A stretch of 52,242 nt of DNA from Chitinophagaceae bacterium. GTDB taxonomy: Bacteria; Bacteroidota; Bacteroidia; Chitinophagales; Chitinophagaceae. Location of the stretch: contig JACMLY010000076.1 of assembly GCA_014379345.1 (NCBI GenBank), forward strand, positions 1 to 52,242, written 5' to 3'. This document shows, one piece after another, positions 9,002-17,696 of the stretch (positions within the stretch are counted from its first letter, which is position 1; each line of letters begins with the position of its first letter). Made by a program: the position numbers and the translations under genes. Below the pieces are notes generated by a model. The model searched no databases. It saw only the letters and a program-made list of their open reading frames with translations, and had not been told where the DNA came from.

Positions 9002-11182
9002 GTGGCACAAGGTTTTTATCATACCCGGAAGAAATCTTCCGGTATGAGTCTGCTATCAAAGAAAACAAAATCAATTCCCCAAAGGAAGAACATTCCACCA
9101 GCTGCCAAAATCGGTCGTAAAACGGAAAAAGAGAAGGCCAAGGGTTCGTCTTCGCGACTGGCGGAGAAAAAAATTATTGGCACATTATCTCCTGCTAATA
9201 CTCAGCCTATGCTTGCTACTCTTGTCGATGCACCCGTTGACGAACCCGGATGGACTTATGAAATAAAATGGGATGGTTATCGTGCGCTTGGCTTTGTTAA
9301 TAAAGAAAAGACAGATCTTGTTTCAAGAAACAATAAATCTTTCAATCAAAAATTTTACCCGGTGTACGATGCGTTGAAACAATGGAATATAAATGCTGTA
9401 GTAGACGGTGAGGTGGTCGTTGTGAACGAAAAAGGAGCCGCTGATTTTAGTGACCTGCAAGGTTGGCGAAGCGAAGCGGATGGACAATTGATGTACTATC
9501 TTTTTGATATCCTGTGGCTGCAGGGAAAAAACCTGATGAATTTGCCTCTTACTGAAAGACGAAAAATATTAGCGTCTGTGGCCCCTAAAAATCACGACAT
9601 TATTCAACGCAGTGAAACCTTCAATATTCCGGGTAAAGAGCTTTTTGAGTTGACCGATAAACTGGGTTTGGAAGGTATTATTGCTAAAAAGGAAAATAGT
9701 ATATACCTGCCGGGTGCACGTTCCCGGGAATGGCTAAAGATTAAAACAGAAAAAAGACAGGAAGTGGTGATCGGGGGTTATACACGCAATGAAAATACTT
9801 CTAAGCAATTCAGTGCTTTGTTACTCGGCGTGTATGACAAAGGCGAATTTGTTTCGATCGGACCGGTAGGCACAGGCTTTACGAACAAGGTACAATCCGG
9901 GATCCTACAAAAATGCAAACCACTCATTGTTCAAAAATACCCGTTTCGGGAAGTGCCGGAATACAACAAGGCTTCCCGCTTTAGACCGAACCCACCGAAA
10001 GCTTCCGTGACCTGGGTAAAACCTGTTCTTGTGTGCGAAATCAGTTACCGCGAAAAAACAAAAGACGGAGCGATCCGTCATCCATCCTTCAAAGGATTAC
10101 GGGAAGATAAAACCGCAAAAGATGTAAAGTGGGAAACAGCAATACCTATAACGGATATTGCAACCAATACGTCCGACAAAAAAAAGATCACAGATAAGAA
10201 AATGAAAACAAAAAATATTCTTTCGGCGCCTAAAAAGAAAGAACGGAAAACATTACTCAACCCTACAGATGAAACGCAGACAAGAAATATAAATGGACAC
10301 CCTCTTAAATTCACCAATCTGAGTAAAATATATTGGCCGAAGGAAAAAATCACCAAGCGGGATATGCTAAATTATTATTACCAGGTTGCGCCGTTTATGT
10401 TGCCGTATTTTAAAGACCGTCCTCAGACGCTTAATCGTTTTCCGCACGGGATCAATGGCGAAAGTTTTTATCAGAAGGATGTAAAAGGAAAAGTACCCGG
10501 CTGGATGGATACTTTTCCTTATCGTAGCGAAGCTGATGAGCGTGATAAGGAGTTTCTCGTTGTGAGCAATGAAGCAAGCCTGCTTTATATTGCATCACTG
10601 GGGTGTATCGAAATGAATCCCTGGAGCAGCCGAACACAGGCTCCCGATAATCCCGACTGGTGCATTATCGATCTCGATCCTGATAAGAATCCTTTTAACC
10701 AGGTTATTAAAACGGCACAAATAACTAAACAGGTTCTCGATAGTTTGGGTGTCACGTCTTATTGCAAAACCTCCGGTTCAACAGGACTTCATATTTATAT
10801 TCCCCTCGGAGCAAAATACAGCTATGAGCAATCCAAAGAATTTGGAAGAAGCATCGTGAAGCTTGTGAATGCCGAATTACCGGGTTTCACGAGCATCGAA
10901 AGGCCGACCGATAAAAGAAAAGGGAAGCTTTATCTCGATTTTTTACAAAACCGGCCACAGGCAACAGTAGCCGGGCCCTATTCATTACGTCCGAAATCAG
11001 GAGCGCCTGTTTCCGCACCATTGTATTGGGAAGAAGTAAAACAAGGAATGCGCATGCAGGATTATAATATCTCGAACATGATCCCACGCTTAAAAGACAT
11101 CGGCGATATTTTTAAACCCGTTATTGGCAAGGGGATCAATATGGAAAAAGCGATAAAGCAAATAGAGGGGATGTCGAAATAA
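9002..11182 (+). CDS. ligD: LigD-type ATP-dependent DNA ligase fused to an NHEJ polymerase domain
   Basis: The frame opens with GTG at 9002 (726 residues); an ATG at 9044 (MSLLSKKTKS) is an alternative. After a Lys-rich tail of about 60 residues comes the ligase domain: EIKWDGYR with the adenylation Lys89, EGIIAKKENS, and an OB fold with FKGLREDK. A Lys/Thr-rich linker (about 385-425) leads to the LigD polymerase/primase domain with CIIDLDPD (Asp557, Asp559) and KTSGSTGLHIYIPL. The order is LIG-POL; the N-terminal phosphoesterase domain of many LigD proteins is absent. The role is Ku-dependent end joining in the cytoplasm by family knowledge. No ku gene is in the window. The gene follows the T9SS protein by 6 bases, probably by chance. 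Confidence 0.92.
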   Translation: MAQGFYHTRKKSSGMSLLSKKTKSIPQRKNIPPAAKIGRKTEKEKAKGSSSRLAEKKIIGTLSPANTQPMLATLVDAPVDEPGWTYEIKWDGYRALGFVNKEKTDLVSRNNKSFNQKFYPVYDALKQWNINAVVDGEVVVVNEKGAADFSDLQGWRSEADGQLMYYLFDILWLQGKNLMNLPLTERRKILASVAPKNHDIIQRSETFNIPGKELFELTDKLGLEGIIAKKENSIYLPGARSREWLKIKTEKRQEVVIGGYTRNENTSKQFSALLLGVYDKGEFVSIGPVGTGFTNKVQSGILQKCKPLIVQKYPFREVPEYNKASRFRPNPPKASVTWVKPVLVCEISYREKTKDGAIRHPSFKGLREDKTAKDVKWETAIPITDIATNTSDKKKITDKKMKTKNILSAPKKKERKTLLNPTDETQTRNINGHPLKFTNLSKIYWPKEKITKRDMLNYYYQVAPFMLPYFKDRPQTLNRFPHGINGESFYQKDVKGKVPGWMDTFPYRSEADERDKEFLVVSNEASLLYIASLGCIEMNPWSSRTQAPDNPDWCIIDLDPDKNPFNQVIKTAQITKQVLDSLGVTSYCKTSGSTGLHIYIPLGAKYSYEQSKEFGRSIVKLVNAELPGFTSIERPTDKRKGKLYLDFLQNRPQATVAGPYSLRPKSGAPVSAPLYWEEVKQGMRMQDYNISNMIPRLKDIGDIFKPVIGKGINMEKAIKQIEGMSK
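9025..9042. repeat. Short perfect hairpin before the LigD ATG
   Basis: CCGGAAGA and TCTTCCGG form an 8-bp stem with an AA loop, ending one base before the ATG at 9044. There is no T-tract, so it is not a classical terminator for the upstream gene. If translation starts at 9044 the hairpin would sit exactly on the ribosome-binding region; if at GTG 9002 it is coding. Confidence 0.6.
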
Positions 11183-11292
11183 ATTTTACTCTTATTTGCC
11201 TGTCATGAATAAATTTTTCTATCGTGCCTCGTACCTCATAGGCTTACACTTTTAAAGAACCTGATAATAATGTAAAGTTTCAAGGATGAGGT

Positions 11293-11365
11293 CTCTCAGA
11301 TGCCTCCTTCGTCGGCATGACAGGAGGGGGGTACCTGTCATGCCGACGAAGGAGGCATCTGAGAG
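11293..11365. repeat. Perfect 32-bp inverted repeat (CTCTCAGATGCC family)
   Basis: Arms 11293-11324 and 11334-11365 are exact reverse complements around a 9-base loop AGGGGGGTA. Each arm contains CTCTCAGATGCCTCC and TCGGCATGACAGG. The right-edge tandem repeat (51819-52242) contains a near copy of this arm (TGTCATGCCG, GCATCTTAGAG), so this is one dispersed family. It lies between convergent genes (LigD and the nuclease) in a 415-bp gene-free stretch. Confidence 0.92.
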
Positions 11366-11539
11366 GGTTTATATATTTGAACATCTTAAAATCGTGTTGG
11401 AATTTCTTTGGGCGGCCAACCATTAGAAACGGATGAGTTGAAAATAGTCCAATTGGGATTCACTGTTTTTATTAGCTCTGTTTTTTTCTTTTTATTCCAT
11501 CCCTCAATTTCTTTTTCTCTTGCAATTGCATCGACCAGA

Positions 11540-11580
11540 TAAACGAACAGCCCCTGAAAATACCAGGGGCTGTTCGTTTA
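11540..11580 (-). terminator. Hairpin at the 3' end of the T9SS nuclease gene
   Basis: A perfect 17-bp stem (11540-11556 / 11564-11580) with a 7-base loop ends 17 bases after the stop of the leftward gene at 11598. The T-tract is weak on both sides, but position and stability point to transcript termination or 3' end protection, possibly in both directions. Confidence 0.75.
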
Positions 11581-11597
11581 TCTAATTCAGGAGATCA

Positions 11598-14500
11598 TTA
11601 TTTCCTGATCACCACTTTCTTTGACTCCACTCTGTCTGCATGCACAATACGAACAATATACGTGCCCGCAGGTAAATTGTTAGTTGGAATATTTTGAAAA
11701 TTCTTTCCTTTTAAGAAAGTCATCGGGCGTTCAAAATACATTTTCCCGGTAACATCCATGAGTTGTAAAGTTCCACGTTTCGTTTCTGACAGGGTATATT
11801 CAATCTTGGCCATAAACGGGTCTCCGCCGTTTACATATAAGAAATAGCTCTGTAAACGCCTGTTGAGTGTAACGATATTACTATAAAGAACGCTTCCATT
11901 TAGACTCACAATCCTCAGGCGGTAATACGATTTACCAGGCCATGGGTCATCGAGTTTCAGATTATAGATCGACCATTGCCGGCTATCACCCTTTCCCTTA
12001 ACCGAATCAATGGGTTCATAGTCCTTATTGTTACGCGAACGTTCAACAACAAACCGATCACTATTGATCTCATGATTGGTATACCAGTAAAATTCTACAG
12101 TTCGGCCCCAAGGTGCAGCAAGGAAATACTGCACATCAATTGGATCCGTAAAGAATCGCATGTCATATCTTGCAACGACCGGATAATGATCGGTTGTTGT
12201 GGTTGCATATCCGCTAACCATCGTACTCACGTAAGTGAGAATTTTAGCAGATCCGGGAACATAGGCAACGCCCATTTCGTTTGAAGCAACCTGGTGATCG
12301 ATCACATTGTCGAATGATACGGTGGATTTCAGCCCTGCCCTGCTTAGTGGTAGTGTCAGCAGTTTGTAGTCCACTGAATCATTGATCAAATTAATATACG
12401 AACTGATATTGCCCGGAATATTGGGCGCGATGGTAGAATCAAGATCGTCATTGAAATCACCCAGCAGAATCAGATTGCTGTAGGGATAATAAACATCCAG
12501 GCTATCTTTTAATTCATCTATTCCACCTTTGCGGCGTTCCCATGATTCAACTCTTTCAGCCACCGTTCCTGTATTGGCTTTTGAATGGATCACCACAAAG
12601 TTCACCGTTGCAGTAACTCCCTGAAGATTCACTTCTGCCTTCATCAAATAAGGGAATCGTCCGCTGGCCCAATCATTGTAAGCATCTGCACTTCCTCCGA
12701 AACGCAGTACGCCATAAGTATATAATTTTTTGACTACCGAGGTCTTGTATACAAAAGCCAGTTTTTGAGCGGAAGGATAATCAGGATCATTCAAATCATC
12801 TGCGCGTGATGAAAAATCGGAAATAGTATATGCATACCCGGGCATCTGGTCTACCATTTCCTTCAACTTTAAAGTGTCCACCACTTCCTCCAAAGCAAAC
12901 AGATCCGCATCCAGTTTCTGCAGAATGGTCTTTACATTTTGTTGCTGCAACGGCTCATTTGTTGGTCCAAACTCTGTGCTGCCAAACCATTCGATGTTCC
13001 AGTTCACTACTTTCAATGCACGAAGGCTGCTACCGGATAATTTGACAGCTAATGTATCCAGGTTGGTTGAAGTTACCCGGATATTTCCGGAAAACTCTCT
13101 ATTGGGAAGGTAAGGTATAAAGCGCGCATACAGTTTGTGGTTAACAGATTCGGCAGCAGTCTGTGTGATCGTGATGCTGCTACTAAACTGGATACTATCA
13201 GTAGAAACAGAAAATCCCAGCGGCGCTCTAATGGTAAGATTTCCCTGGAGGTTATAAGCATTAATAGTAAATGGCAGCCGGGCTGAGCTTGCACCAGATT
13301 GTGTATAATCGAAATCCAATTCAGCCGGTTTAAAAATAATGGCTGGCCTGGGAACAACCGGAGAATTTATCACAACAAAATCATCCACAGTCCACCGGGC
13401 TGCACCCGATGCCGGGGACGAAGTGTATACAAAAGCAATATATACTTTTTGGTTTTTAAAAGCACTGAGATTAATATCCCTGCTGGTCATCCAGACATCC
13501 GAATCGGGATCGGGAAAACGTCCCTGGATTTCAGTCCATACAAAGCCGTTAGGATCCCCCAGCCCATCATAGTTGGTAGACACCATCAATTTGAGGGAAG
13601 GACCTGCAAATCTTGTTCTTGTTGCAAATGTCAATAATGGATACGCGAAAGTAGAAAGGTCAAATACTGGCGATATCAGCCAATCCTGATTTTCCTGTGC
13701 GGTGCCGGAAAAGCCGTTGATCTGGATCCCGTTTCCTGTTTGCCCGAAAGTTGTACAAGCCCAAGTGATCGGTCCGATTACACTGTACTGCCTGAATCCG
13801 CCCGATAAACCTGTGCCGGAACAACTATTGAAATCAAAAGCGAGTTGTTGCGGACCCGTGGTAAATGCCCAGGCACTGGTTCCGGTCAACCCCGCAAATA
13901 AATTACCGGTAGCATCTTTAAATGCACCCGCATCAATTTCTATATAATAAGAACGTAATGGTAAAAGGTTAATATCAATCGTGACAACTGTACCCGCAAC
14001 TTTTATTGCCGGTGATGACACTGCAATGATTTGATTGGTACCGTTAGTAACATTGTGTATCGTGATATTACCCGTATTTGCCATTATTGATTCATTAAAT
14101 GTAATAGCAGGAATAGTCCCGGGTAAAACATCAACCGCGTTGTTTGCGGGAGAAACTGTGCTCGCTACTGGTGGAATATTGTCAACCCCACCTGTCGTGA
14201 TCGAAAAATCATCGACACCCAAACCATCATCTGCTCCGGACGGATTGAAATCGGTCCAACGGATATAAAATCCTGCTCCATTGGCAATGGCCAAACCGGT
14301 AATCGTAAAGCTGATGGTTGTACGATTGGCAGCTTCATTGCCGTCTCTTAACCCCACCGGAGCCGTTGTGACTGGCGAAGAGAAATCCAAGGCATCCACA
14401 TCCGTCCAAACGCCTGTGTTTAGTGCTGAAGCATCGGTGCTTATTTGAAAATTCAAAATATCTGGTCCTCTATCTGCTGTACCTAATCTCCATACTTCAC

Positions 14501-14864
14501 CTGTATAGGAAATCGTGATTGATGAAAGAACCGATCCGGTATTATTAATGAAAAAAGCGCCGATCATTGGTATTAAGTTTCCGGACTGCAATCCTCCAAA
14601 GGCCCGCTCAGAACTACCTGCAATTCCAAAGCTATATGTGTCGCCTCCATTGCCCGATCCAGTGCCTGTGTTGTATAATGCATTGGCGTTAGTACCCGTT
14701 TCAAAAAATAACCAGCCGGCAGGAAGGGTTCCTGACGTTCCGGTTAAAGCAAGTGTATTAAAATCCTGCTGGTATGTTCCGCCGCTGAGGCTGATCTGTG
14801 CAAAATGACTTATCGGAAGTGCAAGTAACAGGCATACCATGAAAAATAGGTACAAGCGTTTCAT
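11598..14864 (-). CDS. Secreted endonuclease/exonuclease/phosphatase-family protein with T9SS sorting domain
   Basis: A 1088-residue protein with a signal peptide (1-22, ending SHFAQ). Domains in order: an N-terminal beta-sandwich; an SbsA-type Ig-like domain (about 230-335, PPVASTVSPANNAVDVLPGT); a choice-of-anchor-J-like jelly roll (about 345-500); an EEP catalytic domain from about 617 (VVNWNIEWFGS, FALEEVVD, LILLGDFNDDLD, TTDHYPVVARYD); and a type A T9SS domain at the end (ending AGTYIVRIVHADRVESKKVV). The EEP motifs include the Asn, Glu, Asp-x-Asn and Asp-His residues expected for Mg-dependent phosphodiester hydrolysis. It is probably an extracellular nuclease for DNA scavenging or biofilm turnover; this role is inference. 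It is monocistronic, with a hairpin after the stop. Confidence 0.88.
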   Translation of the reverse strand: MKRLYLFFMVCLLLALPISHFAQISLSGGTYQQDFNTLALTGTSGTLPAGWLFFETGTNANALYNTGTGSGNGGDTYSFGIAGSSERAFGGLQSGNLIPMIGAFFINNTGSVLSSITISYTGEVWRLGTADRGPDILNFQISTDASALNTGVWTDVDALDFSSPVTTAPVGLRDGNEAANRTTISFTITGLAIANGAGFYIRWTDFNPSGADDGLGVDDFSITTGGVDNIPPVASTVSPANNAVDVLPGTIPAITFNESIMANTGNITIHNVTNGTNQIIAVSSPAIKVAGTVVTIDINLLPLRSYYIEIDAGAFKDATGNLFAGLTGTSAWAFTTGPQQLAFDFNSCSGTGLSGGFRQYSVIGPITWACTTFGQTGNGIQINGFSGTAQENQDWLISPVFDLSTFAYPLLTFATRTRFAGPSLKLMVSTNYDGLGDPNGFVWTEIQGRFPDPDSDVWMTSRDINLSAFKNQKVYIAFVYTSSPASGAARWTVDDFVVINSPVVPRPAIIFKPAELDFDYTQSGASSARLPFTINAYNLQGNLTIRAPLGFSVSTDSIQFSSSITITQTAAESVNHKLYARFIPYLPNREFSGNIRVTSTNLDTLAVKLSGSSLRALKVVNWNIEWFGSTEFGPTNEPLQQQNVKTILQKLDADLFALEEVVDTLKLKEMVDQMPGYAYTISDFSSRADDLNDPDYPSAQKLAFVYKTSVVKKLYTYGVLRFGGSADAYNDWASGRFPYLMKAEVNLQGVTATVNFVVIHSKANTGTVAERVESWERRKGGIDELKDSLDVYYPYSNLILLGDFNDDLDSTIAPNIPGNISSYINLINDSVDYKLLTLPLSRAGLKSTVSFDNVIDHQVASNEMGVAYVPGSAKILTYVSTMVSGYATTTTDHYPVVARYDMRFFTDPIDVQYFLAAPWGRTVEFYWYTNHEINSDRFVVERSRNNKDYEPIDSVKGKGDSRQWSIYNLKLDDPWPGKSYYRLRIVSLNGSVLYSNIVTLNRRLQSYFLYVNGGDPFMAKIEYTLSETKRGTLQLMDVTGKMYFERPMTFLKGKNFQNIPTNNLPAGTYIVRIVHADRVESKKVVIRK

Positions 14865-15013
14865 AGTTAAGTTTTAGAATGAGGCATTGTAGTTGAGCAA
14901 TTCAAATATAGCCTGATTTGCTGTTAGCCATTAGGTATGGTATTAACTTTTTATGGTTTCAATAAATTTGATTTGATAAAAAATTATTGAATCTTCGCAC
15001 AAACTAAAGTGTA

Positions 15014-16009
15014 ATGAACTATACACCTTCACCCAACAGATATGAGTCGATGAAGTACAACCGCTGCGGAAACAGTGGGTTGTTATTGCCCGCCATTTCA
15101 TTGGGTCTTTGGCACAATTTCGGATCCGTTGATGTATTTGAGAACGGCAGGGCAATTGTGAGAAGGGCTTTTGACAGGGGGATAACGCATTTTGACCTGG
15201 CCAACAATTATGGTCCTGCCCCGGGTTCGGCTGAAGAAAATTTTGGATCGATATTAAAAAAAGATTTTCCCGGCTGGCTCCGCGATGAATTAATTATTTC
15301 ATCGAAGGCAGGTTACCTGATGTGGCCCGGGCCGTATGGCGAATGGGGTTCCAGGAAATATCTTCTTTCGAGTCTTAACCAGAGCCTGCAGCGCATGGGG
15401 CTTGAATATGTTGACATCTTTTATTCTCACAGGCCCGATCCGAATACCCCGTTGGAAGAAACCATGATGGCATTGGACACGGCCGTAAAGCAGGGCAAGG
15501 CCCTCTATGCAGGAATTTCAAACTATAATGCCGAAGAAGCGCAGCGGGCTATCGAGATTTTAACAAGCCTGGGTACACCCTGCCTCATTCACCAGCCTAA
15601 ATACTCCATGTTTGAGAGATGGGTGGAAGATGGATTGCTCGAGGTACTTGAAAAATATGGTGTGGGCTGTATCCCTTTTTCGCCACTGGCGCAGGGAATG
15701 TTAACCGATAAATATTTAAAGGGAATTCCCGAGAATTCAAGAGCAGCAAAATCACATGGGTTTTTGAAAGTGGATGAAATAACGCAGGATAAGCTCACAA
15801 CAATACAAAAACTGAATCAGGTTGCAACAGACCGAAACCAGTCCTTGGCTCAAATGGCGCTCTCCTGGCTGCTGAAAGATAAGAGAATCACTTCTGTTCT
15901 GATCGGTGCCAGTTCAGTGCAGCAGCTGGACAATAACATTGATTCCTTATTGAATACCGATTACACATCAGATGAATTGAATAATATAGAGATCATCTTA
16001 AAAGTTTAA
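15014..16009 (+). CDS. Aldo/keto reductase, L-glyceraldehyde-3-phosphate reductase type (YghZ/GpR-like)
   Basis: 331 residues, the usual length for this group. The start at 15014 is supported by the characteristic opening YTPSPNRYESMKYNRCGNSG followed by LLLPAISLGLWHNFG, as in YghZ. The AKR catalytic tetrad is visible: Asp and Tyr in HFDLANNYGPAPGSAEENFG, Lys in IISSKAGY, and His in DIFYSHRPDPNTP. The NADPH-binding tail is present (VLIGASSVQQLDNNIDSL). The E. coli relative reduces L-glyceraldehyde 3-phosphate and methylglyoxal; the exact substrate here is not certain. The methyltransferase gene begins 4 bases after its stop, so the two are co-transcribed. Confidence 0.9.
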   Translation: MNYTPSPNRYESMKYNRCGNSGLLLPAISLGLWHNFGSVDVFENGRAIVRRAFDRGITHFDLANNYGPAPGSAEENFGSILKKDFPGWLRDELIISSKAGYLMWPGPYGEWGSRKYLLSSLNQSLQRMGLEYVDIFYSHRPDPNTPLEETMMALDTAVKQGKALYAGISNYNAEEAQRAIEILTSLGTPCLIHQPKYSMFERWVEDGLLEVLEKYGVGCIPFSPLAQGMLTDKYLKGIPENSRAAKSHGFLKVDEITQDKLTTIQKLNQVATDRNQSLAQMALSWLLKDKRITSVLIGASSVQQLDNNIDSLLNTDYTSDELNNIEIILKV

Positions 16010-16013
16010 CGCC

Positions 16014-16631
16014 GTGAACACACAGGATGCATATAACCGCTGGGCAGAGTCGTATGACACTATAATAAACAAGACAAGGGATCTCGAGCAGGCCGCTGCA
16101 AAAAATTCGCTTGTTAATACCGATTTTTCGAAAGTCATTGAAATAGGTTGCGGCACGGGAAAGAATACGGTTTGGATAGCGGAAAAGGCTTCAGCGTTGT
16201 TGGCAGTCGATTTCTCTGAAGAAATGATGAATATCGCCCGCCAAAAAATCAACTCCACACATGTACGATTCAGGCAGGCGGATATTACGAAAGCCTGGAA
16301 TTTGGATAAGGCCACGCTTATCACATGCAGCCTTGTTGTAGAACATATCGACAATATAGACTTCATTTTCGAGCAGGTCTCTACAACTTTAGAAAATGGG
16401 GGTTGCTTCTATCTTTGTGAACTGCATCCATATAAACAACTTCAGGCGAGCAGAGCCAGGTTTGAGTATGAGGGGCAATTGATCCAACTGGAATATTTCG
16501 TTCATCATATCTCCGATTTTTTTGCTGCTGCCCGGAAAAATGATTTGCAATGCCTCCAGTTACGGGAATGGTTTGATGACAACGACAGGAATACAGTGCC
16601 GCGGCTGGTATCGTTCTTATTTCAAAAATAA
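16014..16631 (+). CDS. Class I SAM-dependent methyltransferase
   Basis: 205 residues from a GTG start that sits 4 bases after the reductase stop. SAM motif I is VIEIGCGTGKNT, followed by an acidic strand end AVDFSEEMMNIARQ, motif post-I region RFRQADITKAW, and LITCSLVVEHIDNI as motif II. This is the Methyltransf_11/25 pattern of small-molecule methylases. The C-terminal part (ELHPYKQLQASRARFEYEGQ, 20 residues) resembles enzymes that methylate small organic acids or quinone-like compounds, but the substrate is unknown. Tight coupling with the reductase suggests a shared detoxification or metabolite-repair task, which is inference. Confidence 0.87.
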   Translation: MNTQDAYNRWAESYDTIINKTRDLEQAAAKNSLVNTDFSKVIEIGCGTGKNTVWIAEKASALLAVDFSEEMMNIARQKINSTHVRFRQADITKAWNLDKATLITCSLVVEHIDNIDFIFEQVSTTLENGGCFYLCELHPYKQLQASRARFEYEGQLIQLEYFVHHISDFFAAARKNDLQCLQLREWFDDNDRNTVPRLVSFLFQK

Positions 16632-16654
16632 TACCGCCCTGACAGCATCAGAGC

Positions 16655-16684
16655 AATAAAAAACCCCTGCTGGAAAGCAGGGGT
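16655..16684 (-). terminator. Rho-independent terminator, leftward reading
   Basis: A 9-bp perfect stem (ACCCCTGCT 16663-16671 / AGCAGGGGT 16676-16684) with GGAA loop is flanked on the left by AATAAAAA, which reads as a T-tract on the minus strand. It would stop transcripts coming from the leftward gene 16990-17460, about 300 bases upstream, and as a hairpin it also closes the rightward methyltransferase transcript. Confidence 0.8.
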
Positions 16685-16838
16685 CAACCAATAAGGTTTA
16701 ATCTATCACATAAACTTTATCAATGATAGATTGATGTCATTTATTATTGAATTTTTTCATTGAATGAGCCGATTATGGTGATCTCTCTATAAGCACTAAG
16801 AAAAAACCATTAATGCCCTCAAAATATCTGTGCTCCTC

Positions 16839-16943
16839 TGTGCCTTCCCTCCCTTGCCTCTGGGGTTAAATTTGGTGTTGCATATAAGGATTCTGATGCT
16901 GCTAGCGTTTTTTTAACCACCGAGGTAAAGGAGGGAAGGCACA
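16839..16943. repeat. Imperfect inverted repeat (TGTGCCTTCCCTCC family)
   Basis: The left arm (16839-16870) and right arm (16911-16943) share TGTGCCTTCCCTCC / GGAGGGAAGGCACA and a GGTTAAA / TTTAACC end, around a 40-base spacer. It fills most of the 360-bp gap between the methyltransferase and the hypothetical gene. A half-copy of the same pattern (AACCACAGAGGTACGGGAGG) occurs alone at 39495-39540. Confidence 0.75.
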
Positions 16944-16989
16944 GGGGGGTAATGATGCTGAATATTGGGCCCTCAATCATTACTACTCA

Positions 16990-17460
16990 TCATGGCATTG
17001 CATTTTTGCTGTCAGTGCTTAAAGTAATGGATGCCAGTAATCTTCCTTCAGGAAGTTCCTCCGAAGAATAATATAGATTTATTGTTCTATCGGCATTTTT
17101 ATTTTGGAAAGCGAGAATGTCTTTTGCCCCGATCGACATGAACTTATGGCTTCCTACATCTGAAAAGCGCCACTGCTTAACCGTATTTTTTCCGTCTTTT
17201 ATGGTGATGGTCCTTTTGCTCCCTATCTTTCCGCAATGACTATAAAACACTTCCACCCGGTCGCTCTTATTGCTTTCGTCAAGCGAAAAGTTTTTAAGGC
17301 TTGAGGGCTGGCTCACTATTTGTTGAAATACCAGTTTTTTATTAATGTACACTTCAAAATGATCTCCTCCCGGGCGTAATGAAAACGAAAATAATGTTAC
17401 TGATAAAATCGCCATAGCAAGCAATCCAACCGCCAGGCGTGTCTGTTTTCTAGTTTGCAT
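16990..17460 (-). CDS. Conserved hypothetical exported/membrane-anchored protein
   Basis: 156 residues starting at ATG 17460. One hydrophobic N-terminal segment (about 9-29) after a basic start acts as signal peptide or anchor. The remainder is a soluble beta-rich domain with FEVYINKKLVFQQIV, SDRVEVFYSHCGKIGSKRTI and IKDGKNTVKQWRFSD. I do not recognise a named family, although proteins of this shape are common in Chitinophagaceae. It is flanked on both sides by inverted-repeat DNA, so it is probably transcribed alone. No catalytic motif is visible. Confidence 0.6.
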   Translation of the reverse strand: MQTRKQTRLAVGLLAMAILSVTLFSFSLRPGGDHFEVYINKKLVFQQIVSQPSSLKNFSLDESNKSDRVEVFYSHCGKIGSKRTITIKDGKNTVKQWRFSDVGSHKFMSIGAKDILAFQNKNADRTINLYYSSEELPEGRLLASITLSTDSKNAMP

Positions 17461-17594
17461 AAATAAATTTTTAAAGATTAATGAATGAAGATGGCTTTGC
17501 AGCTATATCTCATCACAAAAGAACCACAGAAAGCACGCGGAGAAAACTTTGTTTGACGTAAGGGAGGGTTGGCTTGATGTAGTGTCAGAATCCC

Positions 17595-17695
17595 GAAGTG
17601 TGAAGTCAGAAGTACGAACTTCGTACTTCTAACTTCGTACTTCTAACTTCGTACTTCTAACTTCGTACCTCGTACTTCACACTTCGTACTTCCAT
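17595..17695. repeat. Palindrome containing a 14-bp tandem repeat (ACTTCGTACTTCTA)
   Basis: The unit TTCTAACTTCGTAC is repeated about three to four times between 17627 and 17675. An inverted partial copy lies to the left (CGAAGTGTGAAGTCAGAAGT at 17595) and pairs with CGTACTTCACACTTCG on the right, so the whole can fold into a long stem with sliding registers. The right end stops two bases before the stop codon of the leftward glycine-zipper gene at 17697. Confidence 0.85.
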
Positions 17696-17696
17696 A

